Origin: Actinoplanes ianthinogenes
GTDB taxonomy: Bacteria; Actinomycetota; Actinomycetes; Mycobacteriales; Micromonosporaceae
Length of the DNA stretch: 64,000 bases
Assembly: GCF_018324205.1 (NCBI RefSeq)
Contig: NZ_AP023356.1
Location: 1,798,001-1,862,000, forward strand
Reading direction: 5' to 3'
In this document: positions 6,776 to 15,314 of the stretch, piece after piece
Numbering within the stretch: position 1 is the first letter of the stretch
Layout of the letters: each line of letters starts with the position of its first letter
Translations under genes and position numbers: made by a program
Notes under the pieces: model-generated
Databases searched by the model: none
What the model saw: only the letters and a program-made list of their open reading frames with translations
What the model was told of the DNA's origin: nothing

Positions 6776-8704
6776 TCAGCTCGGGTCCGGTGGCACCAGG
6801 ACGGGCCGCGGCGGGGGCACCGGCCGGGCCACGCGGGTGCGACCCGGCGGGTAGGGACGGGTCAGCGGCAGGCGGCCGGCGACCAGGCCGGCCGGGATGG
6901 CCATCAGGACCGCGATCAGGTCGGTGTCGGCGCCGTTGACCGGCGGGTTGCCGGCCAGAGCGGTGAAGAGGGCGGCGACCGGCAGGGCGATGGACGCGTA
7001 CAGCAACGGCACCAGCACCACCGGGACGACGACCACGGCCATCGCCGTCGACGCCGGGTACCGCAACCAGTCCCGCCAGTGCCGGGGACGCGGGCCGGCC
7101 AGCACCACGACCGCGAACAGCAGCAGGACGATCAGCAGCAGGATCTCCTGGAACCGGCCGTCGTCCGGCTGCGGATGGCGCAGCCGGATCAGCCACGGCC
7201 CGGCCCCGGCGAGAGCGCCGAAGAGCAGCGCCACGGCGCCGCGCAGCCGGCTGACCGTCCCGGCCGCGCGGACCGCGACGGCGACCGCGACCATGGCCAG
7301 CAGCGAGCCGACCGCCGCGCTGCCGAGGTTGAGCGCGCGCTCCACGTCGGTCGGCGACTCGGTCTCGGTGGCCAGCGCGGCCATCACGGCGGCGGTCAGC
7401 GCCACGGTCAGCAGCACCCGGTGGCGGGGCACGACCGGAACGGTGCCGGCCACCAGCGCGGCCACCACCGCGACGGCGGCGAGCAGGACGGTGCCCGAGG
7501 TGGGATCGATCCGGTCGAGCTGGATGTCGACCACCAGCCAGAGCAGGCCGCCCAACAGCACCCGCCGGGTGGCCCGGCGGTCGCCGCGCACGGCGACCAG
7601 CAGGATCATCAGCACCGCGAAGAGCGCGCCCCAGCGCAGCTCCCGAGCCCAGTACGTGTTGTTCTCCCCGGTCGCGTCCAGATCGTGGACCGGCTCGCTG
7701 AGCGGCTGGAGCACGGTCACGCCCAGCGCCCACAACGCCGCACCGGCGGAGGCCAGACCGGCGAGCACGAACCTTTCCAGGGCCGGCCGCCACCAGGGCG
7801 CCGGCGCGGCGGCCCGGTCCACCGGGACCGGCTCGGGTTCCGGGTCGGCCGGCACCACCGGGCTGGCCCACCGGCGGACCGTGGCCCGGGCGAACACCAC
7901 GGCGAACACCGACCAGGGCAGCAGGAAGGCGACCATGTCGACCACGCCGGACAGCACGTAGATCGGCTCGATCACCAGTGAGTCGCCGAGGTAGAGCGGG
8001 GCGACCGGCAGCGCCGAGGCGAGCGGGACGCCCACCACGGCCAGCGCCCAGGCTCGGGTGTGCCGGCCGGCGCTGAGCGCTCGCACGGTGGCCGCGACCA
8101 GCGGGATCATCAGGATCGCCCAGGCGCCGGCGGCGAGCAGGCAGTTCAGGAAGATGCCCTCGCTGCGCACCAGGAGGAAGAACGAGTGCAGCGCGGCCAG
8201 CGGCAGCACCACCGTGGCGGCGACACCCAGGCTGCCGGCCGGGCCGGGGTCGGGCGCCCCGCGCCGGCCGATCCACCGGCCGGCCAGGACGGCGTAACCG
8301 GACATCAGCACGGCCATGCCGATGCCCGTCAGCGCCCCGATGAGCAGCCAGGAGTTCTCATTGTCGCCGTAATCGGAGAGCACGCTGCCCAGCATCGACC
8401 GGACGACCATGGCGAGGCCCATCCCGAACGCGCCGGCCAGCGCCACCTGCGACGCCGACCGCAGCGCGGCGCCGGCCCGCAGCCACTCCCAGCCGCCGCG
8501 CGGCGCGCCCTCCTCGTCGAAGGTCAGCGGCGTGACGGCGAGGCTGATCGCGAAGGCGAGCCGCCGCCAGGCGGTGCCGGACCGGCCCTCCAGGGCGGCG
8601 AGCTCGGCGGCCCACTCCCGGGCCAGGTCGTCGCGCAGGTCGGCGGGCCAGCGCCGGGCCGCCGCGCGCAGGCAGGCGGCGGTCAGCCGGGTCAGGAAAC
8701 CCAT
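6776..8704 (-). CDS. large multi-pass membrane protein, PadR-linked
   Basis: A 642-residue protein from the ATG at 8704. The first 60 residues are cytoplasmic and amphipathic (LRAAARRWPADLRDDLAREWAAELAAL), the type of N-terminus seen in actinobacterial membrane proteins coupled to PadR regulators. The rest contains roughly 14-16 hydrophobic helices, including VALAGAFGMGLAMVV, GIGMAVLMSGYAVLAG and a C-terminal pair around VVVVPVVLVPLLYASI. I see no ABC ATPase motif and no catalytic signature. The start overlaps the 3' end of the PadR gene by 13 bases, so the pair is a translationally coupled operon and the regulator probably controls this protein. Substrate and role are unknown. Confidence 0.7.
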   Translation of the reverse strand: MGFLTRLTAACLRAAARRWPADLRDDLAREWAAELAALEGRSGTAWRRLAFAISLAVTPLTFDEEGAPRGGWEWLRAGAALRSASQVALAGAFGMGLAMVVRSMLGSVLSDYGDNENSWLLIGALTGIGMAVLMSGYAVLAGRWIGRRGAPDPGPAGSLGVAATVVLPLAALHSFFLLVRSEGIFLNCLLAAGAWAILMIPLVAATVRALSAGRHTRAWALAVVGVPLASALPVAPLYLGDSLVIEPIYVLSGVVDMVAFLLPWSVFAVVFARATVRRWASPVVPADPEPEPVPVDRAAAPAPWWRPALERFVLAGLASAGAALWALGVTVLQPLSEPVHDLDATGENNTYWARELRWGALFAVLMILLVAVRGDRRATRRVLLGGLLWLVVDIQLDRIDPTSGTVLLAAVAVVAALVAGTVPVVPRHRVLLTVALTAAVMAALATETESPTDVERALNLGSAAVGSLLAMVAVAVAVRAAGTVSRLRGAVALLFGALAGAGPWLIRLRHPQPDDGRFQEILLLIVLLLFAVVVLAGPRPRHWRDWLRYPASTAMAVVVVPVVLVPLLYASIALPVAALFTALAGNPPVNGADTDLIAVLMAIPAGLVAGRLPLTRPYPPGRTRVARPVPPPRPVLVPPDPS

Positions 8705-9027
8705 GTCGGCCTCGCCTTCACCGCGGCGCCCGCGGTCGCGTGCCGCTGACGGTACGCCGCGAGCTCGGTCCGGGCCGTGGTGGCCGCGTCCGGGGTGAGC
8801 CGGTGCCACCGGCGGGCCGGCCGTCCGGCCAGCGACGGGTCGATCTCCTCCCAGTGCGACTCGAGCCAGCCGGCTCGATGGAGTCGCATCAGGATCGGGT
8901 AGACCGTGCCGCTGGGGCAGCCGGTCGCCTGCATGATGTCGAGGCCGTAGCGCTCGGCGGCGGGGTCGTCCAGAAACACCTGGATGACCCCGGCCAGGGC
9001 GGCCGTCATTCGTAGGGGTGACGCCAT
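8692..9027 (-). CDS. PadR-family transcriptional regulator
   Basis: A 111-residue protein with the compact PadR winged helix: VIQVFLDDPAAERYGLDIMQATGCPSGTVYPILMRLHRAGWLES is the classic helix-turn-helix and wing (YGxxI ... GTVYPxLxRLxxxGxL). A short C-terminal helix follows, as in subfamily 2 regulators, which usually repress membrane transport or permease genes and respond to toxic compounds or envelope stress. It is the first gene of a two-gene operon with the membrane protein that overlaps its 3' end. The segment before the start contains CTACATAG twice (about 9042 and 9061), a possible self-operator. Confidence 0.88.
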   Translation of the reverse strand: MASPLRMTAALAGVIQVFLDDPAAERYGLDIMQATGCPSGTVYPILMRLHRAGWLESHWEEIDPSLAGRPARRWHRLTPDAATTARTELAAYRQRHATAGAAVKARPTWVS

Positions 9028-9040
9028 GCCGGCATACGCT

Positions 9041-9068
9041 ACATAGCCCTAGCAACTTTTTCTACATA
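9041..9068. promoter_or_regulatory. candidate PadR operator with repeated CTACATAG
   Basis: CTACATAG occurs twice about 20 bases apart between the PadR start (9027) and the TetR stop (9077). Its AT-rich core (AGCAACTTTTTCTACATAGG) stands out in this GC-rich window. Autoregulation is inferred from how PadR repressors usually work. Confidence 0.35.
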
Positions 9069-9076
9069 GGGGTCGA

Positions 9077-9640
9077 TCAGCCTTCCAAGGCATGCCGGGT
9101 GATCGCGATCAGGGCGTCCACGTCGCGCCGCGCCATCGGCTCGCCGGTCATGCCCAGACGGTGCAGCAGCGTGCCGACGATCACGTCGATGAGGAAGAGC
9201 ACGCGGTGCTCCGGCTCGCCGAGCGCGTCCTGCAAGGCGAGCCGGTACGGATCCTGGAAACGGGTGGCCAGGATCTCGCGCAGCGCCGGGTCGTTGACCG
9301 CGTCGGTGAAGACACCGGCGAAGGCCGCGCCGATGCCGGGCTCCCCGATCAGGGCGTCGATCCAGCGCACGGCGTTCGCCAGGATCTCGCCGCGGGTGGC
9401 GCCGGTCAGCGGCACCGGGCCGAAGGCGTCCAGCAGGCAGGCCACGATCAGCTCGCCCTTGGACGGCCAGCGCCGGTAGATCGTGGTCTTCGCGACGCCG
9501 GCCGTGGCGGCGATCCGGTCGACCGTGGCGCGCGTGTACCCCACCTCGTCGACGGTGCGCAGGGTCGCGGCGAAGACGGTCGCGTCGACGCCGGCGCGGG
9601 GCCGGCCGGGCGGGCGGGCGGGTTCGGCGGTGCTGGGCAT
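9077..9640 (-). CDS. TetR/AcrR-family transcriptional regulator
   Basis: A 187-residue protein. The N-terminal helix-turn-helix is clear at about residues 20-65 (TLRTVDEVGYTRATVDRIAATAGVAKTTIYRRWPSKGEL), preceded by a basic Pro/Arg arm. The C-terminal 120 residues form a variable helical ligand domain (MetI/TetR_C-like, with LIDVIVGTLLHRLGMTGEP). It is divergent from the alpha/beta hydrolase at 9708, and the 67-base gap carries a 44-bp near-perfect palindrome that is the obvious operator. The likely scheme is repression of itself and the hydrolase, released by a small lipophilic or ester ligand. Confidence 0.9.
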   Translation of the reverse strand: MPSTAEPARPPGRPRAGVDATVFAATLRTVDEVGYTRATVDRIAATAGVAKTTIYRRWPSKGELIVACLLDAFGPVPLTGATRGEILANAVRWIDALIGEPGIGAAFAGVFTDAVNDPALREILATRFQDPYRLALQDALGEPEHRVLFLIDVIVGTLLHRLGMTGEPMARRDVDALIAITRHALEG

Positions 9641-9653
9641 GGCAGCACCCTAT

Positions 9654-9697
9654 CAATTACGCTACCTTTAGTATCGATACCGAAGGTAGCGTAATTG
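9654..9697. promoter_or_regulatory. 44-bp palindromic operator between tetR and hydrolase
   Basis: Outer arms CAATTACGCTACCTT (9654-9668) and AAGGTAGCGTAATTG (9683-9697) are exact reverse complements. The centre GTATCGATAC (9671-9680) is also palindromic on the same axis. Only the pairs 9669/9682 and 9670/9681 mismatch. The size suits two TetR dimers or overlapping sites covering both promoters. Confidence 0.85.
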
Positions 9698-9707
9698 GGG
9701 AGGGCCG

Positions 9708-10673
9708 ATGCCGAACACGATCGAGGCGCCGCTGGCGGTGCGGCTGCTGGACCGGGTGCGCCGGGAGCCGGACTGGGCGACCATGACCGCCGAGCGGCTG
9801 GCCGCCCTCCAGGTGACGGAGAACCGGCGACGGGCGTCCCGGCTGATGCGGGTGATCACCGGGTTCCCAGAGCCGGGGGTGACGATCGCGTGGGAGCGGG
9901 TCGCGCTGACCGGGCGGGACGTGCCGGTCCGGGTCCACCGGCCGGAGTCGGCGCCGGGTGAGCTGCCGCTGGTGCTGCACGTGCACGGCGGCGGCTTCGT
10001 GGGCACCGCGGCGCAGAGCGACTGGATCAACAGCTCGCTCGCCGCCCGGCTCCCCGCCGTCGTGGTGTCGGTGGAGCACCGGCTGGTCTCGCCGGCGGTT
10101 CCGCTGCTCGCCGGCGTCGACGACGCCTGGGAGGTGCTGTGCCACGTGTTCCGGCACGCGGCGCGGTGGGGCGTCGACCCGGGCCGGGTCGCGGTGTTCG
10201 GGGAGAGCGCCGGCGCGGCGATCGCCGGGACGGCCGCGCTCCGCGCCCGGGACGCCGGGCTGGCGCTGCGGGCGCAGGTGCTGGTCAATCCGTGCACCGA
10301 CCTGACCGCGACGGCGTTCGACTATCCGTCGATGCGGGAGCACGCGGACAGCCCGGGGCTGAGCCTGGGGGTGATGCGGTTCCTCCAGCGGATGGCGGTG
10401 CCGGACGGGGCGGACCCGCGGGCGGTGTCGCCGCTGCACGCCTGGGACGTGGCCCGGCTGGCGCCGGCGCTGGTGGTGGTGCCGACCGTGGATCCGCTGG
10501 CCGATCAGGGGCGGGCCTACGCCGAGCGGCTGCGGGTGGCCGGGACGCCGGTGCGGCTCACCGAGCACCCCGGGGCGACGCACGCGTTCGTGAGCATGCC
10601 CGGGGTGGTGCCGCAGGCGCGGGCCGCCCGGGAGGAGATCGCCGGCTTCCTGCGGGAGCGGCTCGGGAGCTGA
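9708..10673 (+). CDS. alpha/beta hydrolase, hormone-sensitive-lipase-like
   Basis: A 321-residue cytoplasmic esterase-like protein. It has the HSL-family oxyanion motif H-G-G-G (LHVHGGGFVGTA, near residue 92), the nucleophile elbow G-E-S-A-G (VFGESAGAAIAG, near 167), the acid block VVVPTVDPLADQG and the terminal His in EHPGATHAFVSMPG. The order and the length of about 320 match bacterial HSL/family IV esterases such as Aes and NlhH, which hydrolyse short-chain esters. The ATG is preceded by GGGGAGGG. The gene is divergent from a TetR regulator across a long palindrome, so expression is probably induced by a substrate-like ligand. Confidence 0.9.
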   Translation: MPNTIEAPLAVRLLDRVRREPDWATMTAERLAALQVTENRRRASRLMRVITGFPEPGVTIAWERVALTGRDVPVRVHRPESAPGELPLVLHVHGGGFVGTAAQSDWINSSLAARLPAVVVSVEHRLVSPAVPLLAGVDDAWEVLCHVFRHAARWGVDPGRVAVFGESAGAAIAGTAALRARDAGLALRAQVLVNPCTDLTATAFDYPSMREHADSPGLSLGVMRFLQRMAVPDGADPRAVSPLHAWDVARLAPALVVVPTVDPLADQGRAYAERLRVAGTPVRLTEHPGATHAFVSMPGVVPQARAAREEIAGFLRERLGS

Positions 10674-10791
10674 GGTGCCGGCGGCGGCTGCCGGTCCACG
10701 GTCGGGCCGTTCGAGAGCTTCGCGGGGCGGGCGGACCCGCCGTACCCGAATCGGGGTTGTATTCGAGGTTGGTGGGGCAACCCTGGAAGTC

Positions 10792-12126
10792 ATGACGAAA
10801 CAGGACGCCACGCAGACATTGGTGATTCTGGGCGCTTCCGGGGATCTGACGGCGCGGCTGCTGCTGCCCGGGCTCGGGGCGCTGCTGGCCGCCGGGGACG
10901 CGCCGCCGGTGACCCTGGTCGGGGCCGGGACGGACGAGTGGGACGCCGAGCGGTGGCGGGAACGGGTGGCGACGGCCTTCGGTGAGCACGGCAAGGCGAA
11001 GCGGGCGGCGGAAACCCTGGACCGGACGCGGTATGTGCGGGCCGACGTCACCCAGCCGGACGACCTGCGGAGGCTGCTGGACGGGGCGGACGGGGCGATC
11101 TCGATCTTCTTCGCGTTGCCGCCCGCGGTGACCGTGAAGGCGTGCGAGGCGCTCCTCGACGTCGGGCTGCCCGAGGGGACCCGGCTGGTGCTGGAGAAAC
11201 CGTTCGGGACCAGCGCGTCGTCGGCCGCCTCGCTCAACCGGCTGCTCACCCGGCTCGCACCGGAGGAGCGGATCCACCGGGTCGACCACTTCCTCGGCAA
11301 GTCGACCGTGCTGAACATTCTCGGACTGCGGTTCGCCAATCGGATCTTCGAACCGCTGCTCGGCTCGGAGCACGTGGAATCGGTGGACATCGTCTTCGAC
11401 GAGGAGCTGGCCCTGGAGGGGCGGGCCGGTTACTACGACAAGGCGGGTGCGCTGGCCGACATGATCCAGAGTCATCTGCTCCAGATCCTGGCGCTGCTGA
11501 CCATGGAGGCGCCGCTGTCGCTGGACCCGCAGGTGTTCCGGGACGGGATCGCGGAGGCGCTGCGGGCCGTCCGGCTGTGGGGCGGCGACCCGAAGGCGTC
11601 CAGCGTGCGGGCCCGATACGCGGGGTACGCGGGGGAGGCCGGGGTGGACCCGGCCCGGCAGACCGAGACGCTCGCCGAGATCGTGCTGGCGGTGGACAAC
11701 TGGCGGTGGGCCGGGGTGCCGTTCCGGCTGCGCTCCGGCAAGGCGCTGGGCACCGGGCGCAAGGAGGCGGTGATCCTGTTCAAGGAGCCGCCGCGCATCC
11801 CGGACGGGTTCCGGGGGCCGGACCAGCCCGACCGGCTCCGGATCAGTTTCGGACCCGACCGGCTGGCGCTGGACTTCGACATCAACGGGCCGGGCGACCC
11901 CTTCGTGCTCGACCCGGTGACCCTGGAGGCCGAGTTCGGGCCGGGCGAGCTGCCGCCGTACGGCGAGGTGCTGCGCGGGGTGTTCGAGGACGACCCGCTG
12001 CTGTCGGTGCGCGGCGACGTCGCCGAACAGTGCTGGCGGATCGTCGAGCCGGTGCAGGCCGCCTGGCGGGCCGGCGAGGTCCCGCTGCTGGAATACCCGG
12101 TGGGCAGCTCAGGTCCCCAGGATTGA
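10792..12126 (+). CDS. zwf: glucose-6-phosphate 1-dehydrogenase
   Basis: A 444-residue protein from the ATG at 10792; the frame is open upstream, but the NADP-binding motif fixes the start. Residues 14-20 are the nucleotide-binding G-A-S-G-D-L-T, residues 135-139 are E-K-P-F-G, and 163-170 (RVDHFLGK) is the substrate site with catalytic His166 and Lys170. It oxidises glucose-6-phosphate to 6-phosphogluconolactone with NADP, the entry step of the oxidative pentose phosphate pathway. It is some 50-60 residues shorter than typical enzymes, and it stands alone rather than in the usual tkt-tal-zwf-opcA-pgl operon, which suggests a second, stand-alone isoenzyme. Its 3' end overlaps the convergent GH13 gene by 18 bases. 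Confidence 0.9.
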   Translation: MTKQDATQTLVILGASGDLTARLLLPGLGALLAAGDAPPVTLVGAGTDEWDAERWRERVATAFGEHGKAKRAAETLDRTRYVRADVTQPDDLRRLLDGADGAISIFFALPPAVTVKACEALLDVGLPEGTRLVLEKPFGTSASSAASLNRLLTRLAPEERIHRVDHFLGKSTVLNILGLRFANRIFEPLLGSEHVESVDIVFDEELALEGRAGYYDKAGALADMIQSHLLQILALLTMEAPLSLDPQVFRDGIAEALRAVRLWGGDPKASSVRARYAGYAGEAGVDPARQTETLAEIVLAVDNWRWAGVPFRLRSGKALGTGRKEAVILFKEPPRIPDGFRGPDQPDRLRISFGPDRLALDFDINGPGDPFVLDPVTLEAEFGPGELPPYGEVLRGVFEDDPLLSVRGDVAEQCWRIVEPVQAAWRAGEVPLLEYPVGSSGPQD

Positions 12127-13359
12127 CCAGCCGTGGGCCGGGACGGTCGTGCGACCGCGCCCGTCACCGGGCGTGTCGGCGTCGAGCAGGGTCAGCTCGG
12201 CCGCATCGATCGGGAAGTCGACGGCGGCGTCGCCGACGTTGAGCAGCGTGACCAGCCGGTCGGCCGCGCCGGCGGACTCCAGGGCGGCGGCCGTGTTGGT
12301 CAGGTGGATCGCTCGGGTGCGGGCGTGCGCGAGCCAGGAGTGCCGGCGGCGCACGCCGATCAGGCGTTGGTGCAGGCGATAGGTCGGCCAGCCGAACGGG
12401 GCCAGCGACTCCGGCCGGTCCGGGAAGGCCGGGCGGATCGCGTCGTCACCACCGGCGCGATCCTCCTTCAGCCCGCGGAACGCCTGTTCGTCGCCGTAGT
12501 AGACGCTCGGCACGCCGCCGACGGTGAACAGCACGGCCAGGGCGTGCCCGACGTGCCGCTCGTCGGTGAGGCGGGTGGCCAGCCGGGTCACGTCGTGGTT
12601 GCCGACGAAGGTGAGCGGCAGGCCCGCGCCGAGCACGTCGTTGTGCCGGTCGAGCGCCCAGGCCAGCTCGAAGAAGTTGCGGTCGTTGAGCCCGCTCCAG
12701 ATCGCTTTCCACAGCTCGTACTGGGTGATCGAGTCGAGGCCGCTGTCCCGCAGGTACGCCACGTAGTCGCCGTGGATGACCTCGCCGGTGAACCAGGCGT
12801 CCGGGTGCAGCGGCCGCACCCGCTCCAGCGCGGCGCGCCAGAACCGGGGTGGCACCGCGTAGGCCGCGTCGAGCCGCCAGCCCGACGCGCCGCGGGTCAG
12901 CCAGTGATCCATCACCCGGACCACGTGGTCGAGCACTTCGGGCTCGTCGTGGTCGAGGGCGACGAGTGAGTCGTGCCCCTCGAAGACGGCGCGGTCGGCG
13001 GATCCCGGCCCGGTCCGCCGGAACCAGGACTCCGGGGCCTGGAAGCCGCGGCCCACGTGGTTGAACACGCCGTCGAGCAGCAGGCGCAGGCCACGGTCAC
13101 GGGCCGCGCCGGCGAGCTTGTCGAAGTCGGCGTCGTCACCGAGCCGCGGATCGACGGTGAAGTGGTCCACCGTGTCGTACCCGTGCGTCTCGGCGGCGAA
13201 GATCGGGCCGAGCTGCAGGCCGGACGCGCCCAGCTCGACCGCGTAGTCGAGCCAGTCGATCAGATGTGGCAGCCGGTGGCCGGGTCCGGCGCGGAGGGCG
13301 CCGGAGAAGCCGAGCGGATAGACGTGCCACCAGACGGCGTGCTCGATCCAGCCCTGCAT
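12109..13359 (-). CDS. alpha-amylase family (GH13) glycosidase
   Basis: A 416-residue TIM-barrel enzyme without a signal peptide, so probably cytoplasmic. The GH13 conserved regions are present: region I LLLDGVFNHVG (93-103), region II GWRLDAAYAVP with nucleophile D164, region III FTGEVIHGD with acid/base E193, and region IV FVGNHDVTRLA with transition-state D256. The compact size and the N-terminus EHAVWWHVYPLGF resemble intracellular neopullulanase/maltogenic-type enzymes acting on maltodextrins. It converges on zwf with an 18-base overlap, so the two may interfere transcriptionally. Exact specificity cannot be set from sequence. Confidence 0.88.
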   Translation of the reverse strand: MQGWIEHAVWWHVYPLGFSGALRAGPGHRLPHLIDWLDYAVELGASGLQLGPIFAAETHGYDTVDHFTVDPRLGDDADFDKLAGAARDRGLRLLLDGVFNHVGRGFQAPESWFRRTGPGSADRAVFEGHDSLVALDHDEPEVLDHVVRVMDHWLTRGASGWRLDAAYAVPPRFWRAALERVRPLHPDAWFTGEVIHGDYVAYLRDSGLDSITQYELWKAIWSGLNDRNFFELAWALDRHNDVLGAGLPLTFVGNHDVTRLATRLTDERHVGHALAVLFTVGGVPSVYYGDEQAFRGLKEDRAGGDDAIRPAFPDRPESLAPFGWPTYRLHQRLIGVRRRHSWLAHARTRAIHLTNTAAALESAGAADRLVTLLNVGDAAVDFPIDAAELTLLDADTPGDGRGRTTVPAHGWSILGT

Positions 13360-13372
13360 GCGCTGCTCCCCA

Positions 13373-14614
13373 CTAGTGCGCCGGACGGTCCCGCAACCAG
13401 CTACGGTATCGGCGCAGGGCGGCGCGCTGCCGTACCGTATCGGTCAGCAGCGCGAGTTGGGGGCTGATGCCCGGTTTGGTGGGGCGGCCAGCGCCCAGGC
13501 GGCGCAGCTGCCCGCGGACCCGGGCCATGCCCGCGGCCGAAGCGATCGCCTTGTCCTCGATGCGGACCGGCGCGAGCTCGACCTTGGCGGCCGGGTCGTG
13601 GCGCCACCTGTCCGGCAGGTGCGGGTCGACGGCCAGGGCGCTGCCCATGCCGACCAGCTCGACGCCGCCGGCCAGCACCTCCTCCGCGACCGGGCGGCGG
13701 ACCACGCCCCCGGTCAGCATCAGCGGAATCGCGCTCGTCCGCACCAGATCCTCGGCGAGGGTCAGGAAGTACGCCTCCCGGGCGCGGGTGCGCTCGTCGC
13801 CGGCCTGCCCGGTCATCGCCGGGCTCTCGTAGCTGCCCCCGGAGAGCTCGACGACGTCGACGCCCAGCGGCGCCAGCATGGCGATGACCGCTCGCGCGTC
13901 GTCGGCGTCGAAGCCACCGCGCTGGAAGTCGGCCGAGTTGAGTTTGACGGCCACGGCGAACTCCGCAGGCACCACGGCACGCACGGCGCGGACGACGTCG
14001 AGCAGCAGCCGGGCCCTGTTCTCCAGGGAGCCGCCCCACCGGTCGGCGCGCCGGTTGGCCAAGGGTGAGAGGAACTGGGAGAGCAGGTAACCGTGGGCGG
14101 CGTGGATCTCCACACCGTCGAAGCCGGCCTCGTGGGCACGGCGGGCGGTGGTCGCGAACCGGGCGACCGTCTCCTCGATCTGCCGCTGCGACATCGCCAC
14201 CGGCTCGGCGAACCGCTTGCTGTTCCTCCCGAGGTCGACCCGGATCGCGGACGGGCCCCAGGCGACGCCCGGCATGTCGGCGCGCACCTGCCGGCCGGGG
14301 TGGTTGATCTGCATCCAGACCCGGGCGCCGCCGCTCTTGGCGGCGGTCGCCCACTCCCGGAACGGCTCCAGCGGTGCCCGAGCGTCCAGGACGACACCCG
14401 CGGGGCCGGTGAGCGCCTCGGCGTGGACCATGACGTTGCCGGTGATGATCAGGCCGACCCCGCCCCGGCTCCACTGTCGATAGAGCCGGAACAGCGCGGC
14501 GTCCGGCAGCTGGCCGCGGACGGCCATGTTCTCCTCCATGGCGGCCTTGACCAGCCGGTTCGGCAACTCGATGCCGTTGGGGAGGGTGAAGGGCGTGAAG
14601 ACCGAGGACATCAT
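13373..14614 (-). CDS. NADH:flavin oxidoreductase / old yellow enzyme family
   Basis: A 413-residue FMN-dependent TIM-barrel oxidoreductase. Visible motifs: an N-terminal LPNGIELPNRLVKAAM, the MQINHPGRQ strand, and the family signature HAAHGYLLSQFLSPLANRRADRWGGSLENR, with active-site His pair and FMN-contacting Gln/Arg; near the C-terminus are LMLTGG and LVGMGSALAVDP. Such enzymes reduce activated C=C bonds of enones or dienoyl-CoA. There is no second FAD/FeS domain, so it is the short form. It is divergent from the TetR gene at 14675; the shared gap holds ATGTTTACGGTGCTTACATG, also found upstream of the decarboxylase gene at 15315. Confidence 0.88.
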   Translation of the reverse strand: MMSSVFTPFTLPNGIELPNRLVKAAMEENMAVRGQLPDAALFRLYRQWSRGGVGLIITGNVMVHAEALTGPAGVVLDARAPLEPFREWATAAKSGGARVWMQINHPGRQVRADMPGVAWGPSAIRVDLGRNSKRFAEPVAMSQRQIEETVARFATTARRAHEAGFDGVEIHAAHGYLLSQFLSPLANRRADRWGGSLENRARLLLDVVRAVRAVVPAEFAVAVKLNSADFQRGGFDADDARAVIAMLAPLGVDVVELSGGSYESPAMTGQAGDERTRAREAYFLTLAEDLVRTSAIPLMLTGGVVRRPVAEEVLAGGVELVGMGSALAVDPHLPDRWRHDPAAKVELAPVRIEDKAIASAAGMARVRGQLRRLGAGRPTKPGISPQLALLTDTVRQRAALRRYRSWLRDRPAH

Positions 14615-14631
14615 GGCTCCCGGGTTGCGGT

Positions 14632-14651
14632 ATGTTTACGGTGCTTACATG
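14632..14651. promoter_or_regulatory. TetR operator copy A (OYE/TetR intergenic)
   Basis: ATGTTTACGGTGCTTACATG lies between the OYE start (14614) and the TetR start (14675). Its reverse complement, with one base changed, recurs at 15281-15300. Partial dyad symmetry around the GGTG core and a second GCTTACAT at 15257 support a regulator-binding site. Confidence 0.75.
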
Positions 14652-14674
14652 AGCGTAAAGAGGGGATGTTAGCG

Positions 14675-15274
14675 GTGTCAACTTCGGAGAAGAGTGGCTA
14701 CCATCACGGCGACCTGCGCGCCGCGCTGCTGACCGCCGCGATGGGCATGCTGGAGGCGGGTGAACCGTTCTCCCTGCGCGCCGTGGCGCGCGAGGCGGGC
14801 GTCTCGACCGCCGCGCCGTACCGTCACTTCGCCGACCGCGACGCCCTGGAGTCCGCCCTGGCCGCGCAGGGCCTGCGCGACCTGCGGGCGGACCTGACCG
14901 AGGGGCGGGACCCGCCCGCCTCGCCGGACGACCTCGGTGACCTGGCGGTCGCCTACGTCGCTTTCGCGCTGCGCCGCCCGGCCCTGTTCCGGCTGATGTT
15001 CGGCAACGCCTGCGACGAGGGCAGCGAGGAGCGGGTCAAGGCCGCCGCCGAGATACACGACCTGCTCCGGCTCGCCATGGCACGGGTCTTTCCGGCCGGC
15101 GACGCCGAGGGGCTCGCGGCCGCCGGCTGGGCACTGGCGCACGGGCTGGCGTTCCTGCACCTGGACGGCAAGCTCCCGGCGCGGTCGGACGAGGAGGTCG
15201 CCGCCCACGTCCGCGCCGCCCTGGCCGCCATCCTGTCGGTCCGCAGTGTTGACGATGCTTACATCGCGCCCTAG
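14675..15274 (+). CDS. TetR/AcrR-family transcriptional regulator
   Basis: A 199-residue regulator from the GTG at 14675, chosen because AGAGGGG sits 9 bases upstream; an ATG at 14666 is too close to that site. The helix-turn-helix occupies about residues 10-50 (HHGDLRAALLTAAMGMLEAGEPFSLRAVAREAGVSTAAPYRHFADRDALE). The C-terminal domain (ALRRPALFRLMFG, WALAHGLAFLHLDG) matches the WHG/TetR_C_33-type ligand domain. It lies between the OYE gene (divergent) and the decarboxylase gene (same strand, 40 bases downstream), and both flanks carry the same 20-bp site, so it probably represses all three. Confidence 0.9.
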   Translation: MSTSEKSGYHHGDLRAALLTAAMGMLEAGEPFSLRAVAREAGVSTAAPYRHFADRDALESALAAQGLRDLRADLTEGRDPPASPDDLGDLAVAYVAFALRRPALFRLMFGNACDEGSEERVKAAAEIHDLLRLAMARVFPAGDAEGLAAAGWALAHGLAFLHLDGKLPARSDEEVAAHVRAALAAILSVRSVDDAYIAP

Positions 15275-15280
15275 CCTCGC

Positions 15281-15300
15281 CATGTAAGCACCGCAAACAT
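15281..15300. promoter_or_regulatory. TetR operator copy B (upstream of decarboxylase gene)
   Basis: CATGTAAGCACCGCAAACAT is the reverse complement of the site at 14632-14651 with 19 of 20 positions matching. It lies 15 bases before the ATG at 15315, where a bound repressor would block initiation. Confidence 0.75.
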
Positions 15301-15314
15301 GAAGAGGTGGCGCG

